In this document: piece by piece, positions 12,769 to 24,897 of the stretch
How the letters are laid out: every line of letters begins with the position of its first letter
Position numbering within the stretch: position 1 is the first letter of the stretch
The notes under the pieces: model-generated
The model's input: only the letters and a program-made list of their open reading frames with translations
What the model was told of the DNA's origin: nothing
The model's database searches: none
Program-made: the position numbers and the translations under genes
Assembly (NCBI GenBank): GCA_016758965.1
Contig: JAEPRB010000106.1
Span: 1 to 64,000, forward strand
Direction of reading: 5' to 3'
Origin: Circinella minor
Taxonomy: Eukaryota > Mucoromycota > Mucoromycetes > Mucorales > Lichtheimiaceae
DNA: 64,000 nucleotides

Positions 12769-13167
12769 TATTATTCCCTTCTTCTTTTTCTTTCTGTAAG
12801 ATTTTTATTTTTTTAAAAAAAAAGAGTAATAAAGAATGAAGGAAGGGGAGGGGGAGAGATGTGAAAGAAAAAGAAAAGTAATATATATTTTTCTCCTCGG
12901 GAAGAGTTACAAAATATAAAAAGTGTTGATAGTAGCACACAAAAAAAAAAAAAGTACAAAAGCACACGTTTCCTTTTGACTCTAAAAAGATGGTTTTAAA
13001 CGGTAAAATATTTGACCGAATTAAAAAAAAAAAAAGAGAGAAGCATATTTTTCTTGGGGTTTCTTTTTTTGTCGATCGTTCAATATATATATATATATAT
13101 ATATATTATGTACACCAGTTTTGAAAAGAAAGTTATTTTTATAATTGATATCATTCAAAAATTATAA
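12769..13167. other. Short intergenic region between Tti2 and Sla1
   Basis: 399 bp between the Tti2 stop and the Sla1 start, both on the minus strand. It must hold the Sla1 promoter. It contains A/T homopolymers, a GGGGAGGGGGAGAG purine stretch at about 12844-12858 and a TA dinucleotide run at 13084-13107. Confidence 0.6.
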
Positions 13168-14662
13168 TTATTTAACAAGTACTGAGTAAACTGAATGATT
13201 AAATTCAAGTAATGCGTCAACATCAGCCTAATAATATAATAGATTCCCCACCCCCAATAATTCAAATATTTAATATAATGTCAAACTTTAAAGACAGGAG
13301 GAAGAAAAAAAAAAATGGATGAACAATTTTTCCTCCCAATTTTTTTTTTTTTTTTACTTACATTTTCGATTCCTTTACATGCTGATCGATATATTTTAAA
13401 TGTTTCCTTTAATAAATAACACATTTCTTGCTTTTTATCTTGTTCATAGTAAGATTGCCATGATGTTGCCAATCCTGTTAAAATTATACCATGATAATTA
13501 GGTATCCTAGCAACAAAAAATAAAAAATTAGACAATTACTTTTTTTTTTTTTTGGGTATGGCAAGAAATTATTCTCTTTTTTTTTTCTTACCTTGGCCAA
13601 CACACTTGAATGATGGCTTGTAATGCATTTAAAGTTATTTTATTAAATTGTATATTCGGTACTGCCAATGCTTCTGTCAAAGCTGTAAGTATCACCTTTT
13701 TTTTTTACATATATATACACATTTATATTTATATATATATAAAATACAGGTTAAATAAATAAAAAAGAAAAAGAGAACCATTATATATTTCTTTTTATGA
13801 ATATGTGTATACATGAATCATGTATACCTTGAGATATTGTACACCAAGAACATTCATTTCTGTATAAATTCGAGGTAATTGTTCAAATAAAACTTGTCGT
13901 ACATTTGAAGTAGATTGTCCATATTGAAGCCCCAATAGAATACCATTTACCATGATTTTTTCAAATAACTCAGCACGTTGTTTAGTACCAGAAGCTTTTG
14001 TCTTTGATATTAAATCCATTAAACATGGATATGATGCTTCAAGTAATGGTATATGAGACTGATTAGAAAGGTAAGTTAAACAATTGAAAAGTGTAGCTAT
14101 GAATACGTTATCAACACGTCTCAATGTTGGATCATTATCAACTGATATCTTTTTAATCATTCGATGTAATATATGAACACCACGAACTTTGTATTCAACG
14201 TCATAATCATCTATGATTAATAGCATAGGTGGTACAAGTTGTGGTAAATAATGTGATAGTTTGGATGCCTAATTAATTATTTTGTTGTTCATAAATCAAC
14301 AAATATATATAATATGATATACGTGAAAAAAAAAACTAATAAAAGAAAAAGCTTACAGGACAAGAATCAATAACCCATTCTATTACATGAACCTGATCAT
14401 AACCAAAAGGTGTTTCTTTCCAAAATTGATTTTCTGTATGATCTGAATCTTTGACAGGATCATAATATTTATAACGCATTGTATCGAGTGCTGGATGTTC
14501 GTGTCGAGAAAAAGCCGATCGAATAGAATTATTAAAAATATCTTGTAAATGATCTTGACTTAAATGACGTGATATATCGTTGTCGTCATTATTATTATTA
14601 TCATATTGACATTTACAATGGTGTGAAGCATAGTGTCGTATAAAATGAGTTGGTCCCTGCAT
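13168..14662 (-). CDS. TTI2: Tti2 family protein (TELO2-Tti1-Tti2 complex)
   Basis: Five exons: 14662-14357, 14268-13828, 13695-13592, 13506-13362 and 13227-13168, giving 351 residues. The diagnostic stretch is in exon 2: DDYDVEYKVRGVHILHRMI followed by R-R-V-D-N-V-F, typical of Tti2, an all-helical repeat protein. With Tel2 and Tti1 it forms the TTT co-chaperone complex that stabilises PIKK kinases (TOR, ATM, ATR). The first exon carries H-x-C-x-C Asn/Asp-rich sequence (HHCKCQYDNNNNDD), a local feature. The protein is shorter than the human one (about 508 residues), lacking much of the N-terminal part; an upstream in-frame stop (TAATAA) directly precedes the start region, so the short form is what the sequence offers unless another 5' exon exists. 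Intron 2 ends in an A-run plus AG rather than a pyrimidine tract. Confidence 0.85.
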
Positions 14663-15206
14663 ACTGGTCTTTTATTACTGGATGAATAACGGATATTTTT
14701 GTTCCGCAAAAACCATTAGAATTAAAAAAAAAAAGAGTTGGGTGACGTGTTTCCCCATTGGACAATTTACAAATTTCCCAGTGGATTTTTCACAGCTCTC
14801 TCCTTTCGCTCTTCTTCCTTTTGCCAAAGTAAAAAAAAAAAATCCATAGTTGGGATTTTTTTTAATACATATATATATATATATACTTTGAATTCTTTTT
14901 TTCCTCTTTTTTTTTTAGCTCATTTAATTTGTACAGTATTTCCAATTTATTTTTACTTGAGCAAAATCTTATAGTTTTTTAAAACAACAAACACTAAAAA
15001 AAAAAAGTTAATCTTTTTTTATTAAGGGAAGGAACGAAAAATAATAACTCGTCTATTATATAAAGAGATCTTTTTCATTTCACCCAAAATAAAAAAAAAG
15101 TCAAAACAACGTATCGAAAATAAGACGCGATTTCTCTTTATATCACAAAAAAAAAACGAACAATATATATATATATATATATATATAACAATCTTTTGAG
15201 CAAAAA
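14663..15206. other. Divergent promoter region of TTI2 and RPB2
   Basis: 544 bp between divergent start codons. AT-rich with TA runs at about 14869-14885 and 15162-15187; no defined site recognised. The second TA run lies about 20-45 bp before the RPB2 ATG. Confidence 0.55.
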
Positions 15207-18200
15207 ATGACAACCATGTATGAGGATAATTACCAAATGGCGGAAACTGGTATAGTAAAAAAAAAAAGAAAATTGATATATTTAACATTACACTGGTTTT
15301 CTTTTATCAAAATGATTAATAAGCTTTTTTATTTTCTTGCATCCTAATTCAGAGTATTTCGATCCAGAGGAAGAAGTAGCCATGGGTGAAGGCTATTATG
15401 ACGACCAAATCACGTAAGCCATCTTTCAAAAAATTATTTATTATATCTATGAATATAATGGGAAAGCACGATCCAATGGATCCAAAAAAAAAAAAAAAAA
15501 TAGAAACAAGAACCTGACTAATTAATAATAATAATAATAATAGACAAGAAGATTGTTGGACTGTAATTAGTTCTTTCTTTGAAGAAAAAGGTCTTGTTCG
15601 ACAACAACTCGATTCTTTTGATGAATTCGTTCAAAATACCATGCAAGAACTCGTTGATGAAAATTCAAATTTGGTTCTTCAACATGTTGGAGGTGATGGT
15701 GATGTTTCGGTAATAATATATTTTAGGTTTTATTTTTTATTTTATTTTTATACTTTTTTTCATGGTGTGGGGGGAGGGCTAAATTGATTTGGGATATTAT
15801 GCATTAGGAGAAGAGGAAGTTTTAAAGAAAAAAAAAACATAGTGTCAAGAAAGATAACAACTGACTTGTAATTTTTTTTTTTTTTTTGATGATTAGAAAC
15901 GTTATATTATTGATTTTGGTCAAATTTATCTTTCTAAACCTACAATGACAGAGGCAGATGGTAGTACACAACCCATGTTTCCACAAGAAGCTCGTATTCG
16001 AAATTTGACGTAAATATTTAATTGGATTAGTTTTTTTTTTTTTTTTGGTTCTTTATAAACGGAAGAAATGATCGACATTGTATACTGACAAATGGAATAA
16101 TATATGAAATAGATATGCTTCACCATTGTATGTTGACATGAGCAAACGAACACAAATCGCCGTACCACATGATCCTGATAGACCTATCAGAAATATTAAT
16201 GATCAATTTGTTGATGAAAATGGTGGTGAACCACCAGCTATGACCAAAGTGTTTATTGGCAAGGTAAATTAGAAAAAAGGAACCAATGGGATATTATTAT
16301 TTTTTTAAAAAAAAAGTGAATTTAACCATTTATTACTATTATTGTTATGGTTTGTTACTAGGTACCGATTATGCTTCGATCAACTTATTGTATTTTACAC
16401 GACATGCCAGAACAACAAGTACACGAATTGGGTGAATGTTCATTCGATATGGGTGGTTATTTCGTTATTAACGGTTCTGAAAAAGTATTAATTGCACAAG
16501 AACGTATGGCTACCAATACAGTCTATGTCTTTGCCAAAGCACCACCTTCCAACGTTCAATACACAGCTGAAATTCGATCAGCACCTGAAAAAGGCTCAAA
16601 ACAACCTTCTCCACTCTATATTAAAATGATGCGATCATCCGCTGAACGAGGATCTAACAGTCAATCCATTCGTGCCACATTACCTTATATTCGTCAAGAT
16701 GTTCCTATTGTCGTTGTATTCCGTGCATTAGGTCAAGTCTCTGACAGAGATGTCTTATCTCATATTTGTTACGATCAAAACGATTATGAAATGTTGGAAA
16801 TGTTAAAACCATCTATTGAAGAAGCATTTGTCATTCAAGATCAAGACGTGGCATTAGATTTTATCGGTAAAAGAGGTTCAACGATTGGTGCCACACGTGA
16901 AAAACGTATCAAATATGCAACAGAAATTTTACAAAAGGAATTATTACCTCATGTTGGAACAGAATACAAGACTGAGACACGAAAAGCATATTTCTTTGGT
17001 TATATGATTCATCGATTATTGCTAGCTGCTTTGGAACGACGTGAATTGGATGATCGTGATCATTATGGTAAAAAACGTATGGATTTAGCTGGTCCATTGA
17101 TGGCTGGTTTGTTCCGTACACTTTTCAAGAAACTCACAAAGGATGTATCTAAATATTTACAAAAGGTTCGTATTTAAATCTGAATGGAGAGAGGGGGAAA
17201 AAAAGGGAGATTAGACAAGAGATTGTTCTTTTTTTTTCTGGGGGGGAGAAGAAAAAGATATAATAATAATGATACTAATAATGAAATGGATGGGTTAAAA
17301 TTATGATTAGTGTATTGAATCCGGTCGAGAATTTAATTTGACACTTGCTGTCAAATCCAATACTATTACCAATGGTTTGAAATATTCATTAGCTACTGGT
17401 AATTGGGGTGATCAAAAGAAGGCTATGCAATCTCGAGCTGGTGTATCTCAAGTATTGAATCGATACACTTTTGCATCCACACTTTCCCATTTACGTCGTT
17501 GTAATACACCTATTGGTCGTGATGGTAAACTTGCCAAACCACGTCAATTACACAACACGCATTGGGGTCTTGTATGTCCTGCAGAAACACCTGAAGGTCA
17601 AGCATGTGGTCTTGTCAAAAATTTGGCTTTAATGTCTTATATTTCAGTTGGTTCAGCAGCGAATCCATTATTGGAATTCTTGGAAGAATGGGGTATGGAA
17701 AACTTGATGGAATTGGCACCTACCAGTATCCCTTCGGCTACTAAAGTGTTTGTCAATGGTATTTGGGTGGGTGTTCATCGTGATCCTGGAGAATTGATCT
17801 ATTCATTACGTCAAATGAGACGTTCCGTTGATATTTCACCTGAAGTCAGTATTGTTCGTGATATTCGTGAACGTGAATTACGGATATATACTGATGCAGG
17901 TCGTTGTTGTCGTCCACTTTTCTTGGTTCAAGATCAACAATTATTATTGACTCGTGAACAAGTTTCTCGATTGGCAGATCCTGGAGATTCTTATGAATGG
18001 CAAAACTTAATTCAAGATGGTGTAATTGAATATATGGATGCTGCAGAAGAAGAAACAGCCATGATTTGTATGACCCCTGAAGATTTGGCAGAATCACATG
18101 AAGCAACGAATTATGGTACACAACTTCAACAAGCGCGTGATGTTGCTAGTCGTGTAAAGAGTCAAACGGGTGATTATTCACATACTTGGACTCATTGTGA

Positions 18201-19819
18201 AATTCATCCAAGTATGATTCTTGGTATTTGTGCCAGTATTATTCCTTTCCCAGATCACAATCAGGTAAAAAAAAAACTATTATTATTATTATCTCTGACT
18301 TAATGAATGGAATTGTCTTGATAAGTTGTCCCTTTTTTTTTGTCTAACATGAATATGGAACTTTTATATTTTTAGTCACCACGTAATACATATCAATCTG
18401 CAATGGGTAAACAAGCCATGGGTGTATACCTTACTACGTATCAGATCCGAATGGATACATTAGCCAATATTCTTTACTATCCACAAAAACCATTAACCAC
18501 CACACGATCCATGGAATATTTACGCTTCCGTGAATTACCCGCTGGTCAAAATGCTATTGTTGCTATTCTTTGTTACTCTGGTTATAATCAAGAAGATTCC
18601 GTGATTATGAATCAAGGCAGTATCGATCGTGGTCTTTTCAGAAGTTTGTTTTATCGTACTTACATGGATGCTGAAAAGAAAACAGGTTCCATGTTCATGG
18701 AAGAATTCGAAAAACCCACACGAGAATCGACTACACGTTTAAAACATGGTACTTATGAAAAATTGGATGAAGATGGTTTGATTGCTCCTGGTACACGTGT
18801 ATCAGGTGATGATATCATTATTGGTAAAACAGCACCTATTCCACAAGATTCCGAAGAATTGGGTCAACGTCAAGTTTCTCATAGCAAACGTGATACATCC
18901 ACACCTTTGCGTAGTACTGAAACAGGTATTGTGGATCAAGTCATGTTGACAACGAATCAAGATGGTTTGAAATTCGTTAAAGTACGAGTACGATCTACGC
19001 GTGTTCCTCAAATTGGTGACAAGTTTGCTTCTCGTCACGGTCAAAAGGGTACAATTGGTATGACATATCGACAAGAAGATTTCCCATTCACTGCTGAAGG
19101 TATCACACCTGATGTGATTATCAATCCACACGCTATTCCATCTCGTATGACAATTGGTCACATGATTGAATGTTTGCTTGGTAAAGTATCCACATTGACT
19201 GGTAATGAAGGTGATGCTACACCTTTTACCGAAGTTACTGTGGAAGCTATTTCACAAGCATTGGCAGCTCAAGGATACCAACAACGTGGTTTTGAAGTTA
19301 TGTATAATGGATTTACAGGTCGTAAATTAAATGCACAAATCTTTGTGGGTCCTACTTATTATCAACGTTTGAAGCATATGGTGGATGATAAGATTCACAG
19401 TCGTGCAAGAGGTCCAGTACAAATCTTAACTCGACAACCAGTAGAAGGTCGTTCAAGAGATGGTGGTCTTCGTTTCGGTGAAATGGAAAGAGATTGTATG
19501 ATTAGTCACGGTGTGGCTCAATTCTTAAAGGTAAATATTATTATTTTCAAGAAATAAATTGTGATAATTAAATATTAAAATTATAATTATAATTATAATT
19601 TAGGAACGTTTATTTGATGCATCAGATGCATATCGTGTACATGTATGTGATATTTGTGGTTTGATGGCTATTGCTAATCTTAAAAAGAATCACTTTGAAT
19701 GCAGAGCATGTAAGAATAAAACACGTGTATCTGCTATTCATATTCCATATGCTTGTAAGTTACTCTTCCAAGAATTAATGGCTATGAACATTGCTCCTCG
19801 TATGTTTGTGGATGCATAA
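15207..19819 (+). CDS. RPB2: RNA polymerase II second-largest subunit Rpb2
   Basis: Nine exons: 15207-15249, 15353-15413, 15544-15709, 15897-16009, 16113-16263, 16362-17165, 17311-18264, 18376-19530 and 19604-19819, giving 1220 residues (yeast 1224). Rpb2 forms half of the active-site cleft of RNA polymerase II. Visible landmarks: [20 protein letters not shown] (N-terminus), the fork/rudder region [17 protein letters not shown] in exon 7, [11 protein letters not shown] in exon 8, the hybrid-binding motif [15 protein letters not shown] at about residues 977-991, [20 protein letters not shown], and the C-terminal zinc site (CDIC ... CRAC). The 17165/17166 junction uses an unusual donor, GTTCGT, but it is the only one that continues the conserved reading frame. 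Codon choice is biased to A/T-ending codons with few rare codons. Identification is secure. Confidence 0.99.
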
Positions 19820-20819
19820 AAAAAAAAAGAGATTCATTATTTTCATATCCCCGCTCTTTTTTTTGTTTTATAAACTCCCAATTTTCCCTCCTTTTTCCCT
19901 GTCTCCTCTCTCTTCTCTCCCCAACAACCAAGCAACCATCAAATCATTTTTATATAACAACAAATTACATCAAAATTTCATTTCTTTTTTCTTCTTCTTT
20001 AACATTTACAAAACACTTTATTTACTTTACAACCACACACACACGCACTTTTTCACTTTTTCACTGTTTTTTTTAAAAAAAAAAAAAGCTCAACTAAAAA
20101 AAAAAAAAAAGGATTATCCCCCACCCAACCTTCTTATTTTCTTTTTCTCTTTTTTTTAAAAAAGAAAAAACAAATAATTATAATAATAATAAAAGAGAAA
20201 GAAAAAAAAAAAAAGAACAAATTGTATCATAATAATATATATGTATATATAATTTGTTGTTTGGTGATTGTTGTATATATATATATATATATATAGGTGT
20301 GTTTGTATTGTGTACATATAAGGACACGTTGTTTGTTATATATGTTAATTTCTTATGTCTGTTCAAAAAAAAAAAAAAAAAGAAAAGAAAAAAGAAAACA
20401 GAACATGTAAACGGTAAATGTTTGTGCGTTGCATATAGTAAAAAAAAAAATTAAACCAACAAAAACTTTTTTTTTAAAATGAAAAGAGTTTTGAAGGTTG
20501 GAGGGGGAGGAGGGGAAAAAAAAGAAGAAAGAAAAAAAAAGAAACATCAACTGAATAAAAGAGAATTTGAAAAGGTTCTTTGATATATAAAAAGGAAAAT
20601 GAAAAACGACAAAGAAAAAACTATACTTGAAAAAAAAAAAATAGAAATTGAGAGTATAATAAAGAAAAGAAAAAAAAAGTGGACGTTTGAGTATAAAAGA
20701 AAAAAGGGTTTGGAAGGAAAGGGGAGGGGGGGAATATACATATACAAATGCATTGTTGGATGGAAAGGTGAGGTTTGTTTTATATGTATATATATATATA
20801 TATATATTATATGATTTAT
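19820..20819. other. Low-complexity convergent intergenic region
   Basis: 1.0 kb between the 3' ends of RPB2 and the casein kinase gene. It is dominated by A- and T-runs, (CA)n near 20033-20044, and TA repeats at 20273-20296 and 20787-20807. No gene is supported; open frames here are made of Lys, Phe, Ile and Tyr runs. Confidence 0.75.
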
Positions 20820-22753
20820 TTAATCATCATATAACCGTGAAGATGGATTCATCAAATGGTACTGTTTTGATGATGGCATATGCTTACGATCTACTGGTTG
20901 ATTTGTCCATGATGGTCCTGCTGGGGCACCATGTGGCATATAAGAATAATGATGTGGGTCATGAAGTGGAGCAAACGTTGGATCTGTATTTTCTAATTTG
21001 ACTGGGTTACGTGGAATATACGATGGATCACTACTCTCTGCTACTGCGGCCGCGGCTGCGGCTGATGTTGTTTTCACTGGGTTCCTCAATCCTCGTGCAC
21101 CTATAAATATATCCCTTTCAACAATTAGTCATCTAGTCTCATACACATACATATATGAACTCAAACTCCCATTCTCCTTATTTTCTCAATCCATTACTAA
21201 AATAACATACCAACAGCATAACCATACTGTTGAGGATAATATGATTCTTGTTTAATTTGTTGAGCTGCTGCCGCTGCCGCTGCTTGTTGTTGTTGTTGAG
21301 CTGTAGTTGTAGGTTGCGCTGAACGCATAGCATGATGATGTGTACTATGATGTTGTGGTAATCCAGCTGTTCTTGATGGTTGTTGTCTTGATAACTCTTG
21401 TTGTTGCTGTTGTTGTTGAGCATCGACCATTTTCTTTTCTTGTAATTTTTTCAATGTCCAATCGAATACATAATCATATTGATATCCTTCACGAACGAAT
21501 AAATCTCGGAAAAGTTTACGTAGATAAGAATAATCTGGTTTATCATCGAATCGTAATGATCGAACGTAATTAAGGTATATTGCAAACTCTTGGTTTAAAC
21601 CACGACATAATACATCAGCTGTCGTTGTCATCTTCTTTTCCATGATCTTGTCATATTTTTCCTTTTTGGTTCGTGCTCGAATTCCTTGCCAAGGTAATAT
21701 TCCACGACAGAAATAAATCAATATATATCCTAAGGATTCTAAATCATCACGACGAGATTGTTCAATACCCAAATGTGTATTGACACTAGCATAACGTGGT
21801 GTGCCCGTTAAATTTTTATTTTCTCGATAAGGTATATGTGTATTGGTTCTTGGATCTCGATATCGTTTCGCAAGACCAAAATCAATCATGTTGACTTGAT
21901 TTCCTCGTTTACCAACACCCATTAAGAAATTATCAGGTTTGATATCTCGATGAATGAATCCTTTTGAATGAACATATTCAACTCGTGAAAGCTTTTTTTT
22001 TTAATAATAATAATAAAATAAAAGAAACATTTATATGAGTGTGTGAATCAAGAAATAAAGAAAGAAAGAAAAGTAGACAAAGATGATATAGTTTTTTGAT
22101 TGTATAATAATAATTAATATATATTTATATACACATTGAAACATGTGAGCTATATATATATATATATATATATAATCTTTAAAGTGTGAGAAAATTATCC
22201 TTACCAATTGATCAGCCAAAAGAAGTACTGTCTTTAAAGAGAATCGACGTTTACAAAAGTTGAACAAGTCTTCAATAGATGGACCTAATAAATCCATTAC
22301 AAGTACATTATGTTCTCCTTCTTTACCATACCATCGTGCAAATGGAATACCCACTCCACCTGCTAATGTCTTGTATACTCGAGCTTCATATTCTAACTGT
22401 GGATGGGTTGCACGAACACTTTCAAGTTTGACGGCTACATCTTCCCCATTAGCAATATTGGATCCTAAGTATAAAGAAGAAAAAAAAGTATAGAAAATTC
22501 ATTTTAGTTTTGGTTTTTTTTTTTAATGAATTTTTCATTAGTTTAATAAAATGCATAGATGAATGAAATGAGCTTTTTTTTTATTTTTTCTCTTTTCTCA
22601 TCTCTTTTTTTTTTTTTTTTTTTGGCTCCCCCAAATGAATAAATAGGGTTCTATAAAATTACCAACATAAATCTCTCCAAAAGAACCAGCACCAATCTTT
22701 TTGCCGAGTTTATATTTGTTGCCTATCCTGACATCCCATCCTTCTAACGACAT
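20820..22753 (-). CDS. HRR25: Casein kinase 1, Hrr25/CK1-delta type
   Basis: Four exons: 22753-22663, 22464-22205, 21991-21211 and 21100-20820, giving 470 residues. Ser/Thr kinase with a CK1 catalytic domain at about 14-290: glycine loop GAGSFG (21-26), VAVK lysine 43, CK1-specific [10 protein letters not shown], catalytic loop HRDIKPDN (131-138), DFG (154-156) and [13 protein letters not shown] in place of the usual APE segment. The kinase domain is followed by a Gln/Ala/His-rich low-complexity tail and no C-terminal Cys pair, so it resembles soluble Hrr25/Hhp1 rather than the palmitoylated Yck kinases. Roles of this class include DNA repair, vesicle traffic, ribosome biogenesis and endocytosis. 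Intron 2 ends in an A-run plus AG. The symbol follows the closest functional class, not a verified orthology. Confidence 0.95.
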
Positions 22754-23171
22754 TGGATTATATTATTATTATTATTATTATTATTATTAAAAAAGTGTAA
22801 AAAGATGAGAAGTAAGAAAAAAAAAAAAAAAAAAAAGGAAAGAGAAATAAAAAAAAGTTTAAAGAGAGAGGAAAAGAGAGAAAATAGTTTTTTTTTTTTT
22901 TTGTTTGTAAATAAAAAAAAAAAAAGGGGAAGTTATAGAAGTAAAAATAAAAACAGTTTGTGTACAAAAAGGTTTGTTAGGGTTGTATGTGAAGGGAGAG
23001 AAAAAAAGTTGTTATTTGAGATTATAATTATGTGCGGGTGTGTAAGTAGGTCCTTAAAAAAAAATCTAATAAGCAAAGGCGAAAACATATTCCCCCATCA
23101 TCAGAAGATAACTAACCGGATCTTGAAAAAAAAAAAAAGGTGTATGATATATATATATATATATATATCGT
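22754..23171. other. Intergenic region upstream of casein kinase 1
   Basis: 418 bp, holding the kinase promoter and the end of the PIG-Y-like gene. It has an (ATT)n run at 22758-22789, long A-runs and a purine-rich stretch, and a TA run at 23147-23168. No gene seen. Confidence 0.6.
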
Positions 23172-23750
23172 TCAATTGTGCCTGAAAAACTTCATTCCCA
23201 TCCAATTCCATACAATAAAATAAATCATTACAATGGCTGTAATAGGCACTAATAAACAATAATATTCATCATGTTTGATCCAATCCAATATCTTATATAT
23301 ATATATAATATCAATAAAAAAAAATAGTAGTTTTTTTAATGGTTATACAAAAGAAAAAAAAAAAAAAAAAGGGAAACATGAAAAAAACCTCGTGGTTTTT
23401 TAGAGAGAATTTTTGGATGAGCAAAAGAGAGAGTATAGGTGTGTGATCATTACCTCAATTTGGGTGTCTGGCACGAATTTACTACCAATCATTGCATATA
23501 ATGTGCCGAAAAATAATATTGCCGTAGCTACAAGTAATGCATATCCCCAAAGATAAGTACTGTCAAACGTTGTTTCTGGTAAATGGGCCATTGATCTTCT
23601 CGTATAAATGGGATGGTTACTACTGCTACCATAGTAACTGTTGCTAGTATTATTCACGTTGCCATAATAATTCAAAGTTGTTGTTGTTGTTGCTGTTGTT
23701 GCATTTGTTCGTGGAAAAAGAATTGATTTAGATGATCGTCGTCGATGCAT
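23172..23750 (-). CDS. PIG-Y-like subunit of GPI-GlcNAc transferase
   Basis: Two exons, 23750-23454 and 23291-23172, give 138 residues. The C-terminus is the recognisable part: YYCLLVPITAIVMIYFIVW followed by NWMGMKFFRHN. Human PIG-Y (71 residues) ends in a very similar hydrophobic segment plus W-x-G-x-K-x-F-R-H-N. PIG-Y (yeast Eri1) is a two-membrane-segment subunit of the ER enzyme that starts GPI-anchor synthesis by moving GlcNAc to phosphatidylinositol. Here the first membrane segment is about residues 66-88 (WGYALLVATAILFFGTLYAM) and the second about 111-130. The N-terminal 60 residues are basic, then Thr/Asn/Ser-rich low complexity, and are extra relative to the human protein. The intron ends in a TA-run plus AAG, joined by phase and by the conserved C-terminus. 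Confidence 0.82.
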
Positions 23751-24824
23751 GATGTCTCATTTATAATATATATGAATAATGATTATAAAAAAAAAAAAGA
23801 AAAGATTGTGTTATATTTTATATAACTACATAACCCTTTTTCCAAAATTTGGAAATTAGAATTAATAAAAAAGAATATATAAAAAAAGAAAGATAACGAA
23901 GAAGACGCTACCTGAATTTTTTTTTTCAAGAGTTAAAACAAGAATACAGATTTCATTCCTAAAATATTATGCAACTTTTAAACTATCAAAATAAATGATG
24001 TAACTTTTATTTATGACAACCATTTTTATTTTTTATTTTCTTTGATTCATTGCAAAAAAAAAAACCTATTGTTTTATTAAAAATATCTCAACATGATTAT
24101 TTTTATTTTTATTTTTGGATAATTAAAATCACATGTTCTTTTAATCAACAATATATATCTTTCTTTAATCGTAAATATTTTATTACATATACTATAATTG
24201 GATTTTTTTAATAATATCAAACAGAATTTAAAGAACATCTTAGTTAAAACCAAGTAAAAAAAAACTTGCTAAATATGGACTGTTGTTTACAAGATCGGCA
24301 TAAAAAAAAAAGTCTGACCCCAACTGATTTTTTCATCTTCATAACTAATAAATTAAATAGATGAATCTTTATCAAGTGACACTGTTTCTCTTTGGAATAT
24401 ATAATAATAATCAAATTCCCATGAATATATTCTCAGGGAAAAAATGATTTTATTAATAATATTGTCTAGTATACAATTTTAAGTTTTGGCAAAAAAAAAA
24501 AAAAAAAAAATAACTATTTACACATAGAAATAGAAATATATAGGGTGTATAGATTTAATCCTAGAAGAGGATAGTATTAACATAAGTCTAAAAAAATAGA
24601 GAAAAATAAATGTAAGCTTATTTTTTTTTTATTTCAGCTAATAGGTCAGAAAGGATTATAGGGTACTTGATATGATTCAACCACCTGGGTCTGATGCTGA
24701 AACCCATAGTGATAAAATTAAAACTACTGTGTACTACTAAATCCTTGTAACTCTGTATGCTTATATAATATTTATATTGTTTTTGTTGTATGTTACTATG
24801 TCAAAGAATGTAAATAACAACAAG
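23751..24824. other. AT-rich intergenic region
   Basis: 1.07 kb with no supported gene. A short palindrome (TTTCCAAA-A-TTTGGAAA) lies near 23838-23855. Several A/T homopolymers occur, including an A-run at 24490-24510. Confidence 0.65.
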
Positions 24825-24897
24825 GCCTTGCTAGCTCAATCGGCAGAGCGTGAGACTCTTAATCTCAAGGTTGGGGGTTCGACCCCCCCGTAGGGCT
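24825..24897 (+). tRNA. tRNA-Lys (anticodon CUU)
   Basis: The cloverleaf folds by eye. The acceptor stem GCCTTGC pairs with GTAGGGC (with G-T wobbles), the D-arm is GCTC/GAGC, and the anticodon stem TGAGA/TCTCA encloses the loop CTCTTAA with anticodon CTT. The variable loop has 5 nt, and the T-arm GGGGG/CCCCC encloses TTCGACC. Internal A and B boxes are intact. No intron. Discriminator base T at 24897. The T-run at about 24930 is a likely RNA polymerase III stop. Confidence 0.97.
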
